A stretch of DNA of 47,780 bases, from the NCBI GenBank assembly GCA_934130175.1, contig CAKOXP010000012.1, positions 1 through 47,780 of the forward strand. The letters are read 5' to 3'. Under the pieces are notes generated by a model, which was given only the letters and a program-made list of their open reading frames with translations, was not told where the DNA came from and made no database searches. Every line of letters starts with the position of its first letter. The stretch's first letter is position 1. Shown here one piece after another: positions 42,997 through 47,780 of the stretch. Source of the DNA: an uncultured Bacilli bacterium (GTDB lineage Bacteria; Bacillota_I; Bacilli_A; RF39; UBA660). A program made the translations under genes and the position numbers.

Positions 42997-43019
42997 TTTG
43001 GAAAAAGGAGTGATTTAAT

Positions 43020-45014
43020 GTGCAAAAAGAAGAAAATATTTTAGGTACAGCAAAAGTTAGTAAACTTATAAAAAAGTTTTCTATTCCCTGTATTATATCC
43101 CTGGTTGTTAATTCTTTATACAACATAGTCGATCAAATTTTTATTGGTTGGGGTGTAGGATATTTAGGTAATGGAGCAACTAATGTTGTTTTTCCACTTA
43201 CTATGATTTGCTTAGCTTTTAGTTTAATGTTTGGTGATGGAGCTAGTGCCTATTTAAGTTTAAAATTAGGTGAAAAGAAAAAGAAAGAGGCTGCAGAAGG
43301 AATTATTAATGGATTTTTATTATCTATTATAATTTCAATTCTTTTCTTAATAGGAAGTTCTTTATTTTTAAGAAACTTAATTTATTTATTTGGTTGTACT
43401 AAACCATTAGAAAAATTTGCTTTAGAATATGGTGGAATAATTGTTTTAGGTTTACCATTTATGATGATTGGTACAACTCTAAATTCAATTATAAGAGCAG
43501 ATTCATCTCCAGATTACGCAATGAAGACAATGATTTTAGGAGCAGTTTTAAATATCATTTTAGATCCAATCTTTATCTTTGTTTTCAAAATGGGAGTAAG
43601 AGGTGCTGCCATCGCAACTGTTATTTCTCAATTTGCAACTTTTATACTTAATGTTTTGTATTTAAAAAGAATAAAATCTGTAAAGATTAGTAGAAGAGAT
43701 TTCAAGTTAAATAAAGATGTTTCTTTAAAAGTATCAGCTCTTGGAATATCAAGCTTTATAACTCAAATTAGTATTGTACTTGTAATAGCTTGTGAAAATA
43801 ATTTATTAAGTAAATATGGAGCAAGTTCTAAATATGGTAGTGAAATTCCAATTACGGTTTTAGGTATTGTTATGAAAATAAATCAAATTCTAAATAGTAT
43901 TATTATAGGAATAGCTGCAGGTTCTCAACCTATTATTGGCTATAACTATGGAGCTGCTAAGTATGAAAGAGTAAAAGAAACCTTAAAGAAGGTTCTAACT
44001 TTCAGTATCATTGTTGGAACAGTTGGCTTTATTTTATTCCAAGCTATACCAGATAAGTTAATAATGATTTTTGGTTCAGGTAATAAACTTTATATGGATT
44101 TTGCTAAATATGCCTTTAGAGTATACTTAATGCTATGCATTGTTAATGGTATTCAAATATCATCTGGAATCTTTTTTCAAGCAATTGGAAAAAGTGCCAA
44201 GAGTGCCATCCTTTCATTATCAAGACAAATCTTATTCTTAATTCCAGCAATGATTATTTTAGGAAAAATTTATGGAGTAGAAGGAATATTATATGCTGGA
44301 CCATTCGCAGATTTATTAGCATTCATTATTTCTACTATTTTATTAGTAATTGAGGTTAAACACTTAAATTCTTTAGTTACAGAAAAAGATGATATAAAAG
44401 TTCAAGAAGAAAACTTTAAACCATTAAAAGATAACGTCGTAATAACAATATCTCGTGAATACGGTAGTGGTGGAAGATATGTTGCTAAAATCCTTAGTGA
44501 AAATCTAGGTATAAAATTATATGATAAAGAATTTATAAATGAACTTTCTAAAGAAACTGGACTAGATACAAATTATATTGAAGAAAAAGAACAAAAAAGG
44601 ACTAGCTTAGATAACTTTAATAATGGATATTATTATTCACTTAATAATGCTGATGAATTATTTATAAAAGAGTCTAATCTAATAAAAAAACTGGCTAGTA
44701 AATCATCTTGTATCATAGTAGGTCGTTGTGCTGATTTTGTTTTAAAAGATAATAAGAATTTAATTAAAATCTTTATTTATAGTGATATAGATAGTAAAAT
44801 TAGTAGAGCAGTAAAGTATTACAAAATCAAGAAAAGTGATGCTAAAAAACAAATAGAAAAAGTTAATAAGCTAAGAGCAAATCATTACAAATACTATACA
44901 GGAAGAGAATGGAATAATCCAGCCAACTATGATTTATGTCTTAATAGTGATAGTATTGGTGTTGAAAAATGTGCTGAAGTTATCAAAGAATATATATTAA
45001 GTTCAAAAAGGTAG
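43020..45014 (+). CDS. MATE efflux transporter fused to a cytidylate-kinase-like domain
   Basis: It has 664 residues. The first ~450 form a MepA-type MATE transporter with 12 helices (LGTAKVSKLIKKFSIPCIIS at the start; NYNIVDQIFIGWG-like helix 1-2). After a linker (about 455-470), the C-terminus is a cytidylate-kinase-2-like domain: ISREYGSGGRYVAKIL near 478 (P-loop), GRCADFVL near 569 and a Lys/Arg lid region (about 590-640). The start is GTG at 43020 with AAGGAG upstream. An out-of-frame ATG lies two bases before it and opens an 8-codon frame. A structured leader precedes. The reason for the fusion is unknown. Confidence 0.8.
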   Translation: MQKEENILGTAKVSKLIKKFSIPCIISLVVNSLYNIVDQIFIGWGVGYLGNGATNVVFPLTMICLAFSLMFGDGASAYLSLKLGEKKKKEAAEGIINGFLLSIIISILFLIGSSLFLRNLIYLFGCTKPLEKFALEYGGIIVLGLPFMMIGTTLNSIIRADSSPDYAMKTMILGAVLNIILDPIFIFVFKMGVRGAAIATVISQFATFILNVLYLKRIKSVKISRRDFKLNKDVSLKVSALGISSFITQISIVLVIACENNLLSKYGASSKYGSEIPITVLGIVMKINQILNSIIIGIAAGSQPIIGYNYGAAKYERVKETLKKVLTFSIIVGTVGFILFQAIPDKLIMIFGSGNKLYMDFAKYAFRVYLMLCIVNGIQISSGIFFQAIGKSAKSAILSLSRQILFLIPAMIILGKIYGVEGILYAGPFADLLAFIISTILLVIEVKHLNSLVTEKDDIKVQEENFKPLKDNVVITISREYGSGGRYVAKILSENLGIKLYDKEFINELSKETGLDTNYIEEKEQKRTSLDNFNNGYYYSLNNADELFIKESNLIKKLASKSSCIIVGRCADFVLKDNKNLIKIFIYSDIDSKISRAVKYYKIKKSDAKKQIEKVNKLRANHYKYYTGREWNNPANYDLCLNSDSIGVEKCAEVIKEYILSSKR

Positions 45015-45057
45015 AAGAAATTTTATCTTTTTTTGATATAATTTAGGTGGTGATAAA

Positions 45058-45936
45058 ATGGTTTTAAATGTAAGTGGAAGATGTGATATAGTTGCCTTTT
45101 TTTCTGAGTGGTTTATGTCTAGATACAAAGAGGGTTATATTGATGTAAGAAATCCATTTTACAAAAAGTTAGTAAGTAGAATTTATTTTGATGATGTTGA
45201 TTTGATAGTATTCTGTACTAAGAATCCAACTCCTATTTTAGATAAAATTAAAGATATTAAAATTCCAATTATTTTTCATGTTACTATTACTCCATATCAA
45301 AGTGATATCGAAAAAAACGTTTGTAATAAAAGTGTCATAATTGAATCAGTTAAAAAACTATCCAAAATTATTGGTAAAGAAAATTTATATATTAGATATG
45401 ATCCTATATTTTTAAGTGATAAGTATAATTTAAATTATCATATAAAAGCATTTAAAAGATTATGTAATTTACTAGATGGTTATACTTCTCATATTATAAT
45501 TTCATTTATTGATGATTATAAAAATGTTAAGGCTAATTTAAAAGTATTAAAGTTAAGAGATTTTACTGATAATGACTATAAAGTTATTGGAGAGGAATTT
45601 TCTTCTATTGCCAAAATGCATAATATGACGGTCCAAACCTGTTTTGAAGAGCATAACCTAGTAGAGTATGGATTTATAAAGAAAGATTGTGTTGATTTTA
45701 ATCTGGCATTTAAGAAAACTAACAAAACAAACTTTAAGAAATGGAAAGCTAGAGGTTGTAATTGTGTTGAAATGGTAGATATTGGTGTCTATAATTCTTG
45801 TAAACATTATTGTAAATATTGTTATGCCAACTATGATGAGGAAAAAGTAGAGGAAAATATTAATAATCATTATAAAGATTCATCTTTATTAGTAGGGAAA
45901 ATTGAAAAAGACGATATAATAAAGGTAAGAAAATAA
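45058..45936 (+). CDS. DUF1848 protein
   Basis: A 292-residue DUF1848-type protein of unknown biochemical role. The first 230 residues have a barrel-like core (SGRCDIVAFFSEWFMSRYKEGYIDVRNPF; DLIVFCTKNPTPIL; IIFHVTITPY), and the C-terminus has a cysteine cluster CNC...CKHYCKYCYANYDE (about 238-262), probably for an iron-sulfur cluster. The family resembles spore photoproduct lyase or radical-SAM enzymes in its core, but no classical CxxxCxxC is seen at the N-terminus. It has its own RBS (AGGTGGTGA) and follows the MATE-kinase gene by 44 bases. Confidence 0.78.
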   Translation: MVLNVSGRCDIVAFFSEWFMSRYKEGYIDVRNPFYKKLVSRIYFDDVDLIVFCTKNPTPILDKIKDIKIPIIFHVTITPYQSDIEKNVCNKSVIIESVKKLSKIIGKENLYIRYDPIFLSDKYNLNYHIKAFKRLCNLLDGYTSHIIISFIDDYKNVKANLKVLKLRDFTDNDYKVIGEEFSSIAKMHNMTVQTCFEEHNLVEYGFIKKDCVDFNLAFKKTNKTNFKKWKARGCNCVEMVDIGVYNSCKHYCKYCYANYDEEKVEENINNHYKDSSLLVGKIEKDDIIKVRK

Positions 45937-46243
45937 TAAGTTAAGGCTATTAAAAAATAAAAATACTTATATTGTCTACTTTTAACTTGCCACTACAGAT
46001 TAAATAAAGTAAAGTATAATAGATATATTTGTTATTGTAACAGCTATAGAATTATCTAGAGAAAAAATTCAATAAACTTATAGGAATAAAAATAAGGAGA
46101 AGTAGAATCTTTCTACAATAATATAAGTAGAAAGAAGTTTACTTTTCTTTTTTTCTTTCTTTAGTAAATTTCCTTTTAATAATAATTTTTTCATTTAAAG
46201 GAAATTTACAAATTAGTCAGTCTAACTTAGAAAGGAGCAAAAT
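45937..46243. other. Intergenic region with inverted repeats
   Basis: Nothing coding seen in 307 bases. Two inverted repeats stand out: TCTTTCTAC (46108-46116) with GTAGAAAGA (46127-46135), followed by a T-rich tract like a terminator; and GTAAATTTCCTTT (46164-46176) with AAAGGAAATTTAC (46197-46209), 13 of 13 bases around a 20-base AT loop, just before the KilA-N gene. Confidence 0.7.
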
Positions 46244-47128
46244 ATGTCAAAAGATTTAGTAAAAACTGAAATTAATGTTATAGATAATAAAATAGGAATA
46301 ATGAGGATTGAAGATGTAGATTATATATCACTTACTGATTTAGCAAAATATCAAAATTCAGAAGATCCGTCAGGTGTAATTAGAAATTGGATGTCTAATA
46401 AAAATTCATTTGATTATTATGGTTTGTGGGAACAAATAAATAACGAAAATTTTAATTCCGTGGAATTTCACGTAATTAAAACTGAAGAAGCACCATACAA
46501 TAGATTTACTATGACTCCAAAGAGATGGAAAGATAAATTTAATGCAATAGGTATTGTTCCGAGTGCAGGAAAATATAGTGTTGGAACATTTGCTCATCCT
46601 GATATTGCATTTGAATTTGCTAGTTGGTTAAGTCCAGAGTTTAAACTTTATTTAATAAAAGAATTTGAAAGGTTAAAGAAAAATGAAGCATATCAACAGA
46701 AGTTAGAATAGCATGCCAATAGAGTTTTATCCAAAGTAAATTATGTAGTCCATACAGATGCAGTTAAAAATTATATAGTTCCTACATTAACAGAAGAACA
46801 AAAAAGATTCGTATATGCTGAAGAAGCAGATGTATTAAATGTAGCATTATTTGGAATGACTGCTAAAGAATGGAGAGAAAAAAATTTAGAACTAGCAAAA
46901 AAATGAAATATAAGAGATTATACTGATTTACTTCACTTAATCATTTTAAATAATTTAGAAAATACTAATGCAGAATTAATTAAAATGAATATAAAACAAT
47001 CAGATAGATTAGTTCATTTAAATGAATCTGCAAGAAATCAAATGGAAGTATTAAAGAATAATAAAAATATTAAGAAATTAGAAATATTGCAACAAAAAGT
47101 AAATAAAATTGATGATAAAATCTATTAA
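46244..47128 (+). pseudogene. KilA-N domain gene, broken by TAG and TGA
   Basis: One frame of 294 codons and a final TAA, with stops at 46709 (TAG, codon 156) and 46904 (TGA, codon 221). The intact first piece (155 residues) carries the KilA-N DNA-binding domain: YISLTDLAKYQNSEDPSGVIRNWM and FEFASWLSPEFKLYLIKEFERL. The frame then continues through SKVNYVVHTDAVK, VALFGMTAKEWREKN and NIRDY. By family pattern TAG replaces Trp and TGA replaces Gly, so both are simple point changes. Intact relatives are common in gut Firmicutes and phages. AAGGAG lies before the ATG; the truncated DNA-binding piece could still be made. Confidence 0.85.
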
Positions 47129-47780
47129 AATTATTCTTAATGTATTCAAATATTTTATCCGGTTGATTCAAAATAGTTCTTATATAAGGTGAAAAATATT
47201 TATATTGTTTTATCCATTTTAATTGTCATTGAGACAATAATTTTGAGAAATAAAAATGGTGTCGTGGCCTTTGGAACATTTCTTTTTGTTTTTTTCTCAA
47301 ACCATTTTTCACAAACTTTCTATTTTTTTCTATTTTATTTTTTGAATCTATAGTTTACTCTAAAAAAAGTATAACGTTAAATATAGAGATAACATCCCAT
47401 AATATTTTTATGTTTATAAATGTAATTTTGATTAAATCTAATATAATTATAATTTTCTATACAATATTTTAGAGCTAAATCAAGATTTCAAGCAATATTA
47501 TAATACATATATTAATAAATAACAAATAAAGATGAACTTTATTTGGAATAATATTATATAAAATAAGAAATTAGTCAAGGGTATACAAGTTCACGTACGT
47601 TCACCCTTGACTAATAAAGATGTTTCCCCATATAATTCCAAAATTAAAATCCCGTTAGTAAAAAAACGGGAAGTTAAATAAATAATTTACTCTTAAAAAA
47701 AGTAGGTTAAATTCTAAAGTAACTGCACGTATATTTAAATAAAAAAATTCTAAAAGTAAATGCACATAAAATGGTTTGTA
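47129..47780. other. Non-coding AT-rich end region with hairpins and direct repeats
   Basis: No frame I can support. Visible items are: a small hairpin ATTGTC/GACAAT (47222-47238); a 13-base inverted repeat (47570-47582 and 47603-47615, ATTAGTCAAGGGT) around a 20-base loop with ACGTACGT; TCCCGTT/AACGGGA at about 47650-47671; and two imperfect direct repeats ATTCTAAAGTAACTGCACG and ATTCTAAAAGTAAATGCAC at 47711 and 47747. They may belong to a mobile element beginning beyond the window. Confidence 0.55.

Noticed and set aside
46108..46160. A clear terminator for the DUF1848 gene
   Set aside because: The hairpin at 46108-46135 lies 170 bases after the gene and its T tract is interrupted by C, so I list it only as an inverted repeat.
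32358..46906. Reassignment of TGA to glycine
   Set aside because: Genes ending at 17181, 37000 and 39227 use TGA as a clean stop, two of them overlapping the next start. Trp is always TGG. Two broken genes are better explained by point mutations.
46244..47780. A prophage at the right end
   Set aside because: KilA-N domains are common outside phages, and no integrase, capsid, terminase or lysis gene is present in the window.
1..47780. CRISPR arrays
   Set aside because: No set of regularly spaced repeats was seen, and no cas gene. The only tandem repeats are the toxin locus duplication and the coding 24-base repeat.

Overview
The window is a low-GC Firmicute chromosome, most like an anaerobic gut member of the Bacilli/Erysipelotrichia side. 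The evidence is a T-box riboswitch, AGGAGG-type ribosome binding sites, CotJ spore-coat genes, a BclA-like collagen protein and very AT-rich third codon positions. TGA is a normal stop (it ends the genes at 17181, 37000 and 39227), so this is the standard code and not the Mycoplasma code.

Layout. 1-5390: a T-box controlled gatC-gatA-gatB-aspS operon that makes amidated tRNA, probably Asn-tRNA. 5400-10350: an ABC efflux pump whose promoter is flanked by two identical palindromes, then tetR-ogt-tag. 10381-11850: a HTH/zinc-ribbon protein; two head-to-tail type I toxin-antitoxin loci whose toxin promoters each carry a LexA-like box; and tRNA-His. 11976-20020: a CotJA-CotJB fusion with CotJC, a DUF3883 nuclease-like protein, an LD-carboxypeptidase, a ferredoxin, a tail-anchored unknown, PAP2, a HAD phosphatase and RecG. 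20030-20840: two structured small RNAs on either side of an unknown gene. 21091-24154: a restriction-modification pair (double-headed D12 adenine methylase plus HNH nuclease). 24523-28358: two Tim44-like/zinc-ribbon paralogues, a HAD phosphatase and an MFS transporter. 28464-32843: a membrane XRE protein, an arylsulfotransferase with a secreted thioredoxin-like partner, and a collagen-like surface protein broken by an in-frame TGA. 32917-37467: a CsoR-controlled copper operon. 37598-42901: a LiaF-like protein with an ABC-2 exporter, then a metallo-beta-lactamase-fold protein and an LRR protein. 42927-45936: a MATE transporter fused to a cytidylate-kinase-like domain behind a guanidine-IV-like leader, then DUF1848. 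45937-47780: a decayed KilA-N gene, inverted repeats and AT-rich sequence.

The best candidates for something new are the tandem, apparently SOS-controlled type I toxin-antitoxin pair (11061-11735), the two unknown RNAs around the gene at 20226, and the MATE-kinase fusion with its riboswitch-like leader. All functions are inferred by reading motifs; no database search was run.
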